A stretch of 64,000 nucleotides of DNA from Rhodoblastus sp963727035 (GCA_963727035.1 CAVSEY010000009.1:1-64000); one strand, 5' to 3'. Positions 52,518 through 63,200 are shown, numbered from the stretch's first letter. A program made the numbers and translations. The notes: a model not told the origin generated them from the letters alone.

Positions 52518-55500
52518 ATGTTTAAATTGTTCAACCCCCAGCAGTCTGATTCCAACGGCCAGGACGGTGACAATCCATCTCTTACCGGCCAGTTCAATCA
52601 AGCCGGCGATCAATCGTCGTTCAATTCTTTCGACCAGATCGGCGTGGATCCACTGTACTCGGTCCCGATGGCCTATGGTGTCGCCGCGGGCGCGTTGGCG
52701 CCTTTCGGTTGGGGCTTCGGTCCCGCTTCATCGCCGGGGCTCGCATCCGCGGCTTCCGCTTCGCGATCGGTAAGCGCCGCCTCGGTGTCGCCGCCATCCA
52801 TCGGCTTGACGCTGACGAGCGCTGGATCCGGGGCATCGGCCGCTGGCTCCGGGGGCGCGGCGAGCAACGCGGCGTCGAAGTCGTCATTCAGCGGCTCCTC
52901 TCAAATCGTGAGCAACGGCAGCAGCGCGATCGTCTTCGACAATACCTATACTGCAAATTGCACCCAATCCTATATGAACTGCATCGTCGCTGCCGAGAGC
53001 CAGATCGAAAGCCTGTTCACCACCTTTAACGCAAAACAAGACACCATCGTTGTTACATTCGACGAGCAAAACTCAGGCAACAACGGCGTCGCCCTCGGCA
53101 ACTCTTCCTTTGGTCACCTCTATAGTTACGGGACCTTGGCGAGCGCGCTCCAGACCGCCGCGCCAAACGACGTCCTGCCCTCGGACCCTTCGGGTGGAAG
53201 CTCGAGCTGGTACGTCCCCAACTCTTACGAAAGGATGCTGGGCCTTAATACAACCACCGGGTCCCCTGACCTCAGCGTCACGCTGAACAGCTATTACAAC
53301 TGGTCCTTCGGTCAGGACGTCATCAATGGGGTCACCCACGAATTGTCCGAGGGCGGCATGGGCCGCATCGGCGGACTCGGCGGCGCCGCCAGCCCGTTCG
53401 ACAACACGGGCTATTGGGGCACGATGGATCTGTTCCGCTATAGCGCGCCGGGCGTTACAGACTACAACAATGGCCGGGACGGAACCACGACTTACTTTTC
53501 TCCCACTGGCTCGACGCTGTCCAACCAGGCCCTCCCCGCCAAAGGAGCGCCCACCCTTTCATACAATAACCAATACAATTCCAACGGAACGGTCAACAAC
53601 ACCGGCGACACCGCCGACTGGACCCAACAATCCGTTTTCGGGTCGACCGGAACCGGCGAGACCCTGACTCTGACCCAGACCGAACTCGGGGTCCTGCAGG
53701 CGCTTGGCTGGACGCTCACGCTGACGCAGGACGTCGTCGCGACATCGGGGACTTGGGAGACCCCCGCCGACTGGAGCGCCGGCTCCATGCCGATCGAGGC
53801 GCAGGACGCTTACATCAACGGCGCGGACGTGACGCTCAACTCCAATGTGATCGTGAACAGCATCGCCACCAGCTCCGGCGCCATCCTCAGCATCGGCGAC
53901 GCCGCGGCGACCACGTTGACTGCGGTCAGGGGGACGGATCTGAACACGGCGGACTCCTCCAGCGTCGCGAGCGGAAATCTCGGCGAGATTATCGTCTACA
54001 CAGGATCCGCGCTACAAGTCGGTTATTTCAGCGACACATTCGACAATGGCGGCACTCTTTTCCTCGGCAAGGGCGCCGGCGGCAGCGGCGTCGGCGACCT
54101 CAACATCGCTGGCACGATCACCCTGAACGGTGGCGGCACGGTCACTTTGGGTCAGAGTGGCACCGGGGGAGACATCCTGAACGCCTCGGACGGGAACGGC
54201 GGAGTGGTCAACGGCAGCCTGGTCAACGTGGACAACACGATCCAGACCCAATCGGGAAGCACCGGTCTGATCAATCTCGGCCTCGGCTTCGACAATCAGG
54301 CAGGCGGCAAGGTGGTGTCCGCGAGCTTCCTTCAGATCATCGCCCCAACCTTGACCAATGAAGGCGCGATGACGGCCGACGCCGGCGCGACGCTCAATCT
54401 CAACGCGGACGGAGGCGCCAGCGGCTCCTTCGCCAACTCAGGCACAATGACCGCCGACGCGGGCGGGACGCTCGGTTTGGGCAGCGACGGCGTCACGGAA
54501 ACGCTCACCAATACCGGATCGATCCTTGTCGGCCAGGGCGCCGTCAGCGGCAGCGCCGACCTCGCGATCGGCGGCAATCTCACCGTCGCCGGCAGCGGCG
54601 CCATCTGGTTCAAGGGCGCCGGCGCCAGCATCACCAGCGACGGCAGTCCGGCGACGTTCACCAACGCAAGCACGATCGACGGGATCGCCTCCGGCCAGAT
54701 TGGCGACGGCAACCTGACGTTCGACAACTCCGGCACGGCGGGCGCGTCCGGTTCGGGCGTCACGCTGACGATCAACACCGGCGGCAATACCGTCCTCAAC
54801 GCCTCGGGGGGCGTGCTCCAAGCCGAGAACAGCGCAACCCTGGCGATCGTCTCCAACGTCACTAATCAGGGGGTGATCGACGTCGGCGCGACGAACTCGT
54901 CGTCAACCGGAACGGTCGATCTCGGCCAGGACGGCGGAACGGGATCGATGACGAATACCGGAGCGATCGCGATCTATGCCGGAAGCGATCTCGCGATCAG
55001 CGGCGCCTACACCATCACCGGCAGCGGCACACTGTATTATAAAGGCGCCGGCGCCGACATCACCAGCGACGGCAAGGCGGCGGCGACGTTCACCAACGCC
55101 AGCACGATCGAGGCGCTCGCCTCCGGCCAGATCGGCGACCAAGGCATATTAGCGTCCAACGATCTGACGTTCGACAATTCCGGCACTGCGGGCGCGTCCG
55201 GCTCGGGCGTCGCCCTGACGATCAACACGGGCGGCAACACCATCCTCAACACCGGGACGCTCGTGGCTGCAAACGGCGCAACCCTGGCCATCATCTCTAA
55301 CGCCAACAATCAAGGTACGATTTCGGCGGGCACGTCTTCGTCGAGTTCGAACGGGGCATCGACCGGGACTGTCGACCTTGGCCTGGACGGCGGCGCGGGG
55401 TCGATGAACAACACGGGGTTCGTCGATATTTGGGGAGGCAGCGACCTGGCGATAGGTGGCAATTACACGATAGCCGGTAGCGGCGACGTCGCAATCAAAG

Positions 55501-58094
55501 GCGCCGGCGGCAGCATCACCAGCGACGGAACGGCGGCGACGTTCACCAATGCGAGCACGATCGAAGTCCTGGCCTCCGGCCAGATCGGCGACGCCCATCT
55601 GACATTCGTCAATGCCGGTTCGGTCATCATCGCGTCGGGCGACACGCTGACGCTGACAGGTTCATCGACCCTGACCGGGTCCATCTCAGGCGCGGGCGGC
55701 CTGACGCTCGGGGGGGCCGTCGCGATCAACGGCGGGGCCAATCTGACCGAGGCCAAGCTCACGCTTGCCGGCGTAGGAACGGCGGTCACGCTCAACGAGA
55801 ATTTGAGCTATGGGGGGGCCTTCTGGCAGGGCGGCAACCCGACGCTTTCGATATCGTCGGGCGACACGCTGACGCTGACAGGTTCATCGACCCTGACCGG
55901 GTCCATCTCAGGCGCGGGCGGCCTGACGCTCGGGGGGGCCGTCGCGATCAACGGCGGGGCCAAGCTGACTGAGGCCAAGCTCACGCTTGCCGGCGTAGGA
56001 ACGGCGGTCACGCTCAACGAGAATTTGAGCTATGGGGGGACCTTCTTGCAGGGCGCCAACCCGACGCTTTCGATATCGTCGGGCGACACGCTGACGCTGA
56101 CAGGTTCATCGACCCTGACCGGGTCCATCTCAGGCGCGGGCGGCCTGACGCTGAGCGGCGGCTCAACCACGATCGCCGCCGGCGCCGCGCTGACGCAGGC
56201 CCAGTGGACGCTGACGGGAGCGGGAACCGCGGTCTCGGTCAAAGGGAGCCTGTCCTATGCGGGAAGTTTCTCCGACGCTTCGGGCGCGACGCTCTCGATT
56301 TTGAGCGGCGCGAAATTGAGCCTTTCGGGCACGGCGACGCTGAGCGCCAAGGTCACCGGGGCAGGAAGCCTGGCGATCACCGGAGGAACGACGAGTATTG
56401 TTCCGTCTGCAGCGGTTTCGGTGACGAATCTGTCGGTCACGGGCGCGGCGACGACCCTCGCCATCGGCGAGGCATTCACTTTTGCGCATGTGTTCTCGGC
56501 CAACGGCGGCGCGACGGTGAATTTGTCGGGCGGGAATTTCGTCCTCACCGGAGCGAACAGCTTCAGCAGCGCCACAGTGACAGGCGCGCACACGCTTTTC
56601 GACATGGCCGCGTCATCTGCTTCCGGCCTGAAGATCGGCGGAACCACGACCTTTGAAAACACCAGCACGCTGACGCAGAGCGGCGGTACGGTGACGGTCG
56701 GCGATTCCGCCGGCAACGTCGCGACCCTGTTCAACGCCAAGACGGGAATTTACGACATCACCGACAACAGCGGGATCGCCCGGGGAACGTCGACCGCCTC
56801 GCTGTTCGCCAATAACGGCCTGTTCGAGAAGACCGGCGGGACGGGAACGAGCGCGGTGCTGCCGAGGTTCACCAGCGCCGGAACCGTGACGGCGGCGACG
56901 GGAACGATCGCCTTTTCCGGGGCGACCAACAATTTCTCGGGGACGATCGGCGGCTCCGGCGCGGTCAGCTTCACCGGCGGCGTGTCGACGATCAATGCCG
57001 GGACGACGGTCAGCGTCGCTTCGCTGACGGCGACCGGGGCGTCAACGACGCTGTATATCGCCGGCAACCTGTCCTATGCGGGAAGCTTCTCCGACGCTTC
57101 GGGCGCGACGCTCTCGATTTTGAGCGGCGCGAAATTGAGCCTTTCGGGGACGGCGACGCTGAGCGCCAAGGTCACCGGGGCCGGAAGCCTGGCGATCACC
57201 GGAGGAACGACGAGCATTGTTCCCTCCGCAACGGTTTCGGTGACGAATTTGTCGGTCACGGGCGCGGCGACGACCCTCGCCATCGGCGAGGCCTTCACTT
57301 TTGCGCATGTGTTCTCGGCCAACGGCGGCGCGACGGTGAATCTGTCGGGCGGGAATTTCGTCCTCACCGGAGCGAACAGCTTCAGCAGCGCCACAGTGAC
57401 AGGCGCGCACACGCTTTTCGACATGGCCGCGTCATCTGCTTCCGGCCTGAAGATCGGCGGAACCACGACCTTTGAAAACACCAGCACGCTGACGCAGAGC
57501 GGCGGTACGGTGACGGTCGGCGATTCCGCCGGCAACGTCGCGACCCTGTTCAACGCCGCGACGGGAATCTATGACATCACCGACAACAGCGGGATCGCCC
57601 GGGGAACGTCGACCGCCTCGCTGTTCGCCAATAACGGCCTGTTCGAGAAGACCGGCGGGACGGGAACGAGCGTGATCGCGCCGCGTTTTTATAACGGGCA
57701 TGCCGTGTCGGTCAGTTCCGGAACGCTGGACTTTACGGGGGCGGTCACGGGAACCGGAACGGATACGATCTCGGGGGGCGCGACGCTGGAGTTCAACGCG
57801 ACAGTGGGAGCGGGCCAGACCATCGCCTTCTCGGGCTCGAACAATGTGCTCGACCTGACCGCTCCGACCGGGTTTGGCGGCTCGGTCAGCGGCTTCATCA
57901 AGACCGACATGATCGACTTCGCGGGCGCCTGGTCATTATTGAGCGTGACCGAGAACGCCGCGCAGACCCAGGCGACGCTGACGCTGTCGAGCGGCTCCCT
58001 GACCGATCATCTCCTCCTTAATGGCGTCTATGCCAAGAGCGACTTCACCCTCACCGCGGGAGCGGGAAACACAACCATCATTGCGCACGTGTGA
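52518..58094 (+). CDS. Giant secreted metalloprotease-like/adhesin with beta-strand repeats
   Basis: 1,858 residues, very poor in Cys, rich in Gly/Thr/Ser/Ala. There is no Sec signal peptide. Residues ~130-400 resemble the NF038122-type metalloprotease domain: VFDNTYTANCTQSYMNCIVA, NGVTHELSEGGMGRIGGLGG (HE motif), GTMDLFRYSAPGVTDYN and ELGVLQALGW. From ~410 onward the protein is a run of short beta-strand repeats of the right-handed-helix/hemagglutinin type, with three copies of a GAGASITSDG...ASGQIGD unit (about 700-1030), two and a half 74-residue units (1040-1210) and two 273-residue-spaced 201-residue units (1245-1718). The tail (LLNGVYAKSDFTLTAGAGNT) resembles C-terminal type I secretion signals. 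Likely a secreted surface protein; secretion genes are not in the window. Confidence 0.75.
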   Translation: MFKLFNPQQSDSNGQDGDNPSLTGQFNQAGDQSSFNSFDQIGVDPLYSVPMAYGVAAGALAPFGWGFGPASSPGLASAASASRSVSAASVSPPSIGLTLTSAGSGASAAGSGGAASNAASKSSFSGSSQIVSNGSSAIVFDNTYTANCTQSYMNCIVAAESQIESLFTTFNAKQDTIVVTFDEQNSGNNGVALGNSSFGHLYSYGTLASALQTAAPNDVLPSDPSGGSSSWYVPNSYERMLGLNTTTGSPDLSVTLNSYYNWSFGQDVINGVTHELSEGGMGRIGGLGGAASPFDNTGYWGTMDLFRYSAPGVTDYNNGRDGTTTYFSPTGSTLSNQALPAKGAPTLSYNNQYNSNGTVNNTGDTADWTQQSVFGSTGTGETLTLTQTELGVLQALGWTLTLTQDVVATSGTWETPADWSAGSMPIEAQDAYINGADVTLNSNVIVNSIATSSGAILSIGDAAATTLTAVRGTDLNTADSSSVASGNLGEIIVYTGSALQVGYFSDTFDNGGTLFLGKGAGGSGVGDLNIAGTITLNGGGTVTLGQSGTGGDILNASDGNGGVVNGSLVNVDNTIQTQSGSTGLINLGLGFDNQAGGKVVSASFLQIIAPTLTNEGAMTADAGATLNLNADGGASGSFANSGTMTADAGGTLGLGSDGVTETLTNTGSILVGQGAVSGSADLAIGGNLTVAGSGAIWFKGAGASITSDGSPATFTNASTIDGIASGQIGDGNLTFDNSGTAGASGSGVTLTINTGGNTVLNASGGVLQAENSATLAIVSNVTNQGVIDVGATNSSSTGTVDLGQDGGTGSMTNTGAIAIYAGSDLAISGAYTITGSGTLYYKGAGADITSDGKAAATFTNASTIEALASGQIGDQGILASNDLTFDNSGTAGASGSGVALTINTGGNTILNTGTLVAANGATLAIISNANNQGTISAGTSSSSSNGASTGTVDLGLDGGAGSMNNTGFVDIWGGSDLAIGGNYTIAGSGDVAIKGAGGSITSDGTAATFTNASTIEVLASGQIGDAHLTFVNAGSVIIASGDTLTLTGSSTLTGSISGAGGLTLGGAVAINGGANLTEAKLTLAGVGTAVTLNENLSYGGAFWQGGNPTLSISSGDTLTLTGSSTLTGSISGAGGLTLGGAVAINGGAKLTEAKLTLAGVGTAVTLNENLSYGGTFLQGANPTLSISSGDTLTLTGSSTLTGSISGAGGLTLSGGSTTIAAGAALTQAQWTLTGAGTAVSVKGSLSYAGSFSDASGATLSILSGAKLSLSGTATLSAKVTGAGSLAITGGTTSIVPSAAVSVTNLSVTGAATTLAIGEAFTFAHVFSANGGATVNLSGGNFVLTGANSFSSATVTGAHTLFDMAASSASGLKIGGTTTFENTSTLTQSGGTVTVGDSAGNVATLFNAKTGIYDITDNSGIARGTSTASLFANNGLFEKTGGTGTSAVLPRFTSAGTVTAATGTIAFSGATNNFSGTIGGSGAVSFTGGVSTINAGTTVSVASLTATGASTTLYIAGNLSYAGSFSDASGATLSILSGAKLSLSGTATLSAKVTGAGSLAITGGTTSIVPSATVSVTNLSVTGAATTLAIGEAFTFAHVFSANGGATVNLSGGNFVLTGANSFSSATVTGAHTLFDMAASSASGLKIGGTTTFENTSTLTQSGGTVTVGDSAGNVATLFNAATGIYDITDNSGIARGTSTASLFANNGLFEKTGGTGTSVIAPRFYNGHAVSVSSGTLDFTGAVTGTGTDTISGGATLEFNATVGAGQTIAFSGSNNVLDLTAPTGFGGSVSGFIKTDMIDFAGAWSLLSVTENAAQTQATLTLSSGSLTDHLLLNGVYAKSDFTLTAGAGNTTIIAHV
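55635..56150 (+). repeat. 222-bp tandem repeat in the giant gene
   Basis: Units at 55635-55856 and 55857-56078 are nearly identical, and a third partial unit starts at 56079 and diverges at about 56150. Each begins TCGGGCGACACGCTGACGCT and encodes 74 residues starting SGDTLTLTGSSTLTGSISGA. High DNA identity points to recent duplication. Confidence 0.9.
56250..57672 (+). repeat. Pair of 604-bp near-identical repeats in the giant gene
   Basis: 56250-56853 and 57069-57672 are offset by exactly 819 bp (273 codons) and nearly identical (both start CTGTCCTATGCGGGAAG and end GGAACGAGCG). They encode LSYAGSFSDASGATLSILSG through NNGLFEKTGGTGTS. The 215 bp between them are unique. Confidence 0.9.
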
Positions 58095-58420
58095 CCAAAC
58101 GGGGCTCTTGAACGTCGCGACCGGCGGCTCTCCTGGCCGCCGGTCGCAACTATCGCCGTCGCGCTCACGAAATGCCCGCAGGAACAGGTTACGCAAGACA
58201 GAAGCGAAGCCAGCTTTCGATCTCCCGCTTCGGCCCGCGTCGGGTTCCCACCCTGTTCTGCGCGATCTGGGCGCGCCGCATCGACGCGACGGGCCGATCC
58301 ATCAGGCCTACATAGGCGAGGCATTGAGGAAATCCTGCTGTCGATCCTGGCTGTGTGAAATCGCGAGTCAGACGAGTGCGAGTCTGGTAGAATCTCCCTG
58401 CTTCTGGGCGGGAGAATTTC
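58095..58420. other. Gap after the giant gene
   Basis: No gene supported. 58330-58420 (GTGAAATCGC... to the GGGAGAATTTC before 58421) has the look of the untranslated upstream end of the IS1182-type transposase fragment that follows. A short minus-strand frame ending at 58189 (KREIESWLRFCLA) may be the tail of another lost gene, but it matches nothing I know. Confidence 0.4.
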
Positions 58421-58654
58421 ATGGGCCGGTTCGTGGAAGGCGCCGACCGTTCGCCGCTGAACTTTTTGCCGGAATGCCTTGAGGACTGGGTGGACGAGAA
58501 CAACGCGGTCTATGTGATCGAGGTGTTTGTCGAAGCGCTGGACCTGTCCGACCTGGGCTTTTCGAGCGCCATGGCGAAAGCTACTATCCGAATTTCCGGC
58601 CAGCACTGTACCCCCCAAAATCCGACAGTTCATGCGGGTCCGCAGCGGACTTGA
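58421..58654 (+). pseudogene. IS1182-family transposase N-terminal fragment
   Basis: MGRFVEGADRSPLNFLPECL, then EDWVDENNAVYVIEVFVEAL and DLSDLGF match the start of IS1182-type transposases; after residue ~48 the frame runs into unrelated sequence and stops at 58654. Only the first ~45 codons of a ~450-residue transposase remain. Start ATG 58421 is preceded by GGGAGAA. Confidence 0.7.
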
Positions 58655-58759
58655 GCCGGGTTTGCTCAGGCCTTCCCGCGGCCGTGTCGAGCGGCTCGAC
58701 GGCGCCGAAGCGCAAGGGCGCCCGCGCAACGCTCTCTTGCGCGAATGGGCTTGCCGGGC

Positions 58760-59707
58760 CTATTCCGTAAACACGATCGTCTTGCGGCCGTTGATCAGCA
58801 CGCGGCTTTCGATGTGGTAGCGCACGGCGCGGGCGAGCACGCGGCGTTCGATGTCGCGCCCCTTGCGGATCAGGTCGTCGGGCGTGTGGTGGTGCGAGAT
58901 GCGCTCCACGTCCTGTTCGATGATCGGCCCCTCGTCGAGGTCGGAAGTCACGTAATGGGCGGTGGCGCCGATGACCTTCACCCCGCGCGCATGGGCCTGA
59001 TGATAAGGCTTTGAGCCCTTGAAGCCCGGCAAAAAGGAATGGTGGATATTGATGCAGCGGCCCATGAGCTTGGCGGCGAGGCCGTCGGACAGAATCTGCA
59101 TATAGCGGGCGAGCACCACCAGTTCGGCGCCGGTTTTCTGGACCAGCGCCCAGATCTGCGCCTCCTGCTCCATCTTGGTCTCGCGGGTGACCGGGAGATA
59201 GTGGAACGGGATTTTTCCGAAATCGAGATGGGGATAGGCCTCGCGCGGATAATTGGCGATGATGCCGACAATATCGATCGGCAGTTCGGCGATCCGCCAG
59301 CGATAGAGCAGGTCGGCCAGGCAATGGTCGAATTTGGAGACCAGGATCATCACCTTGGGCCGGCGCCAGGCCGCGCAAAGAGTCCAGTCCATGCCGAATT
59401 CCTCGGCGAGCTTCACGAAACTGGCGCGCCAGGCCTCGACATCGGCGTCCGCGCGCACCGGATTGAATTCGATGCGCATGAAAAAGCGGTTGGTGTCCAA
59501 TTCGTCGAACTGGCGCGAATCGCCGATGTTGAAACCGGCCTCGAAAATATGGCCGGCGACCCGCGCGACAATGCCGGGGCGATTAGGGCAGCTCAACAGC
59601 AGCCGATAGATTTGCGCTTCGGACGAGGGTGGCGGCGGGGTCGAGGCGCACATTCCCGGCTTGGCTTTTGCGGATCTGGATTTTTGGGAGCGGGAGAGGG
59701 CAGCCAT
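58760..59707 (-). CDS. purU: Formyltetrahydrofolate deformylase
   Basis: 315 residues. Hydrolyses 10-formyl-THF to THF and formate, balancing one-carbon pools and supplying formate. An N-terminal ACT domain (YRLLLSCPNRPGIVARVAGH) is followed by a formyltransferase-type hydrolase domain: MILVSKFDHCLADLLYRW, IVGIIANYPREAYPHLD, INIHHSFLPGFKGSKPYHQA (catalytic Asn/His) and DLDEGPIIEQDVERI (Asp). The first Met (59707) and a second 18 codons in are both possible starts; GGAAG precedes the first. Confidence 0.93.
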   Translation of the reverse strand: MAALSRSQKSRSAKAKPGMCASTPPPPSSEAQIYRLLLSCPNRPGIVARVAGHIFEAGFNIGDSRQFDELDTNRFFMRIEFNPVRADADVEAWRASFVKLAEEFGMDWTLCAAWRRPKVMILVSKFDHCLADLLYRWRIAELPIDIVGIIANYPREAYPHLDFGKIPFHYLPVTRETKMEQEAQIWALVQKTGAELVVLARYMQILSDGLAAKLMGRCINIHHSFLPGFKGSKPYHQAHARGVKVIGATAHYVTSDLDEGPIIEQDVERISHHHTPDDLIRKGRDIERRVLARAVRYHIESRVLINGRKTIVFTE

Positions 59708-59803
59708 AAAATGCTTCCACAGCGGTGCGCCCGAAACCGAATACCGGCGGCTCTTCCGCTGTCTAGCCGTTCAATCGCCCAATGTCGATCCGGCGCCAGA
59801 AAA

Positions 59804-60142
59804 TCAGGCGCGCGACCCGCGGACCCTGGCCAGGGCATAAGCCGGGAGCAGGATCGGCGCCCGGGCGCCGCCGCCGCCTTCCCACGATTCTTCGTCGGTC
59901 GGCAGCAGCATGATCGCGGTCGCGGCGACCACGCCGCCGAAGGTGAAGCCGAAGCCGCCGTACAGCAGGGCGAGGCCTTGCAGCATCAGTTGCGACGACA
60001 TCATCAGATCGCGAAGGCCGGCGAGGTTCGACAGCAGAATGGCGGAAGCGCAAGCAAAGCCCACCGCCCAGCCGAGCGCCCAGTTGGCGACCATCAGACG
60101 GACCAGCCGATTCGGTTTGGCGCAATTGCGATTCTGGGTCAT
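59804..60142 (-). CDS. Small membrane protein, unknown
   Basis: 112 residues with two hydrophobic helices (LMVANWALGWAVGFACASAI and LALLYGGFGFTFGGVVAATA) and a polar, Gly-rich C-terminus. The N-terminus CAKPNRLVRLMVANWALGW with a basic patch is a recurring feature of small Rhizobiales membrane proteins of unknown function. No operon partner: 61 bp from the ATPase gene upstream, 96 bp before purU. Confidence 0.6.
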   Translation of the reverse strand: MTQNRNCAKPNRLVRLMVANWALGWAVGFACASAILLSNLAGLRDLMMSSQLMLQGLALLYGGFGFTFGGVVAATAIMLLPTDEESWEGGGGARAPILLPAYALARVRGSRA

Positions 60143-60209
60143 GGCGCAGTTCCCATATTCTCTCTGCCTGGCACTCTAGCGCAAAACCGGATTCGCGCCA
60201 GCGGATAAT

Positions 60210-63200
60210 TCATGCACTTGCCGGTTCAAGGCGCAACACCTGCGCGCCGCCGCGCAACGCGGTTTCAGCTATGCTCAATATATGCGCATGGTGGGTGAAG
60301 AGAATGGGTTGAATTGTCGCGCTCGCCGAAGCCAAGGCATGGAAACCCGCCGCGACGCGGCGATCGTCGAAACTGGCGAAAAGATCGTCGCCGATGAAGG
60401 GTGGCGCTTCCGCGCGCGCTGCATAATCCTCAAGAAAGGCAAGACGCAAGGCGAGATAAAGCTGGTCGCGCGCGCCTTCGCTCAAAAAACGGAGTTCGAG
60501 ATCCTCCCCGCCGGCGCGGCGCGCGCTTAAACGCAGTTCGCCGTCCTCGCCGAAAGTCTGGTCGAGACCGGCGTAGCGGCCCTCGGTCAGCGATGAAAAC
60601 AGGGCGCCGGCGCGCGCGAGCAGCGGGTCCTTGCGCTCGGCGCGATGGCGGGCGAGACCCGCGTCGACCACCAGCGCGGCGAGCTTCAGGGCCGCCCAGC
60701 GCCGCGCCTGTTCGTGGATTTCGGCGCGCGCGCTCTCGCGGGCGAAGATCGCCGCCTCGGCGCCGGCGCTTTCCTGCAATTGCTCCCACTCGGCTTTTTT
60801 TGCGCTCTGTTCCGCGTAGATCTTGCGGGCGAGGTCGGTGCGCTCCTCGCTTTGGCGCGCGATCTCGGCGAGGCGGATTTCCACCGCATCCGCCGCAAAG
60901 CCTTCCATTTCGCTCGCCAGCGACGCTTCGTCCATCCCGTCCGAGACCAGGGCCAGATTGTCGCGCTGCGCCCTGATCTCGCGCTCCGTCGCCTCCCGCG
61001 CGGCAAGACGCGCCGCCAGAACATCCGGCTCGCCGGTCGCGCCGAATTCCGCGCCAAGATCCTTGACCTGCCGTTCGGCTTGCGCCAGGGCCTCGTCGAC
61101 CTGGCCCATGGTTTCCTCGGCTTCGAACAGGGCGCGTTCGGCGCGCCCGCGCAGGGCGGCGGTTTCTCTGGCGCGCGCCAGCCGGTCGCGCAGTCGTGCG
61201 ACCGCCGCCTGCGCCGGCCGCGCGGGAATGTCGCGGCCGCACAAGGCCAGCAGCGCGTCGAGCCTTTGTTCGAAAGATGAAAGATCGTCGCGGATCGCCG
61301 CGACCCGCCGGGCTTTTTCTTCCTCGTCGTCCAGTTCGGCGGGCAAGGCGCGGAAAAGCGCGATCCGCTGACGCGCCTCCTCGAATGTCGCATCGTCGTC
61401 GAGCCGCAGCCGGACGAGCGCCTCGCGCCAGTCATTGCGCCACAAGACGTCTTCCTCCGCCAGCCGCGCCAGCTGGCTTTTCAGCCGGGCGATGCGCTCG
61501 GGCGCGTCGGCGAGCCGGGCGCGCGCCTCCCGCGCCGCGCCTTGCGCCTTGGCGATCTCGTCGATCCGCGCCGCGATCCGGCGCGTGAGCGCGCCGGGCC
61601 GTAGCGGCAGGGGAGGCAGGCCGCATTCGCCGGCCAGAGCCTCCAGGCCGGGCCGCGCTTCTTCGAGCGCAAGCCGCAATTCCTCGGCGCGGGCTTTTTC
61701 GCGCGCCAGTTCCTCGCGCGCGGCGAGCAGATGGTCGGCCTTGGCGCGCCATGCCAGCATGTCGCGCGGCGCGGCAGGCGTGACGCCGCAGGCTTGCCAG
61801 GCCCGCGCCCAATCGTCCCGCAGCCGCGCGCCTTCTTGTTGCAATTGCGCCAGCGTCGCCTCGCCGCCGTCCTTTTCGCTCTGGTGAAGCCCGATTTTCT
61901 CGCGCTCGGCTTCCGCCGCCGCGACGTGGGCGGCGCCGGCGATCAAAGCGTCGGCGTTGCGGTCGGCCTCGGCGGAAAACGCTTCGAAAACCTGCGCGCG
62001 GTCTTGCATCCGGGCCGGATCGGGCGGGGCTGCGCCGAACAGGCCGCGCAGATCGCGCCAGGCGTCGTCGCGCCGGGCGCGGGCGGCGCGCAGGTCGGCC
62101 AGGCTTGCGATCGGCCCTTGCAGCTCCAGCTTGCGCAACCGGCCTTGCGCCAGGGCAAGTTTTTCCGCCGCCTGCTGCGCCTTGTCGCGCAAAACCGTCT
62201 CGCGGGCGAAAAAATCGTCGAAGGCGCGCGCCGCCTGCTCGATCGCGCTCGCCTCGGGGCTGGGGCTGCGGGCGAAAAGGTCGAGGTCGGGAAGCGGCGG
62301 CGACAGCCGCCCCAGCGTCTCGGCGAGCAGCCGCGCGTTTTCGTCGCGCAGGCGCAAGGCGTCCCGAAGCGCGTCGTCGAGCCGCTCAATCTCGCCGAAA
62401 GCGCGCAATTTTTCGCGCAGCGCTTCCGCCTCGGGCAGAGCCTCGCCCGTTTGGGCGCCAAGCGCGGCCAGCCGGCTTTCTTCTTCGGCGAGGTCGCGCT
62501 CCGGCTGCTGTCGCTTGACCGCCAGGTCGCGGCCCCGCGCGGAAATTTTCTCGGCGCGCAGAAGCGTCGCGGAATCGGGCGCGGCGGCGCGCAATTCGTC
62601 GAGCGTCGCCAATCCGCAGACCTGCGCGCGCAGATCGAGTTTTTGGCGGGCCTCCTGCAAGGATTGTTCGCGTTTGGGCAGGTCGGCGGAGGATTTTTCA
62701 AACGCGCCGCTGGCGCGGATCAGCGCCTCGATATTTTCGCCTTGCGCGAGAAGATCAGCGTCCGGCTGGGCCGCCTCCCGTTCGGCGCGCGCCGCCTCGC
62801 GAGTCTTGCGCGCCTGGGCCACCTGCTCGCGGGCGCGGTCGCGGGCGGCGATTTTTTGCGAAAAATGCGCGGCGGCCTCCGCGGAAACGCCGGCGAGATC
62901 AGCAAAAACTGCCGCGTCCGCCCGCAGGGCGGCGAGGCGGCGCAGAATCGGCGCGGCCTTGCGCAGCCGCTCCCGCCGCAGTCTTTCGGCCTGGGCCTCC
63001 CTTTCCGCGGCTTCGATGTCCGCGATCCGCGCGCTTGAGGATTCGATCGCCTCGTTGACCGCCTTCAGCTGGCTTTCCGAGACCTGCGCCGTCTTTTCCC
63101 GCGCCCGCGCCGCGTCATAGCGGTCGAGCGCCTGGTAGAAGGCGCGATGGCCGGCGCGGCGGTCGCTAAAGATTTTATCTGCTTCGTCCTCGAATCCTTT

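Noticed and set aside
58189..58503. 104-codon minus-strand frame with the tail KREIESWLRFCLA
   Set aside because: The end looks protein-like but the N-terminal half overlaps the IS1182 fragment and nothing matches a family I know.
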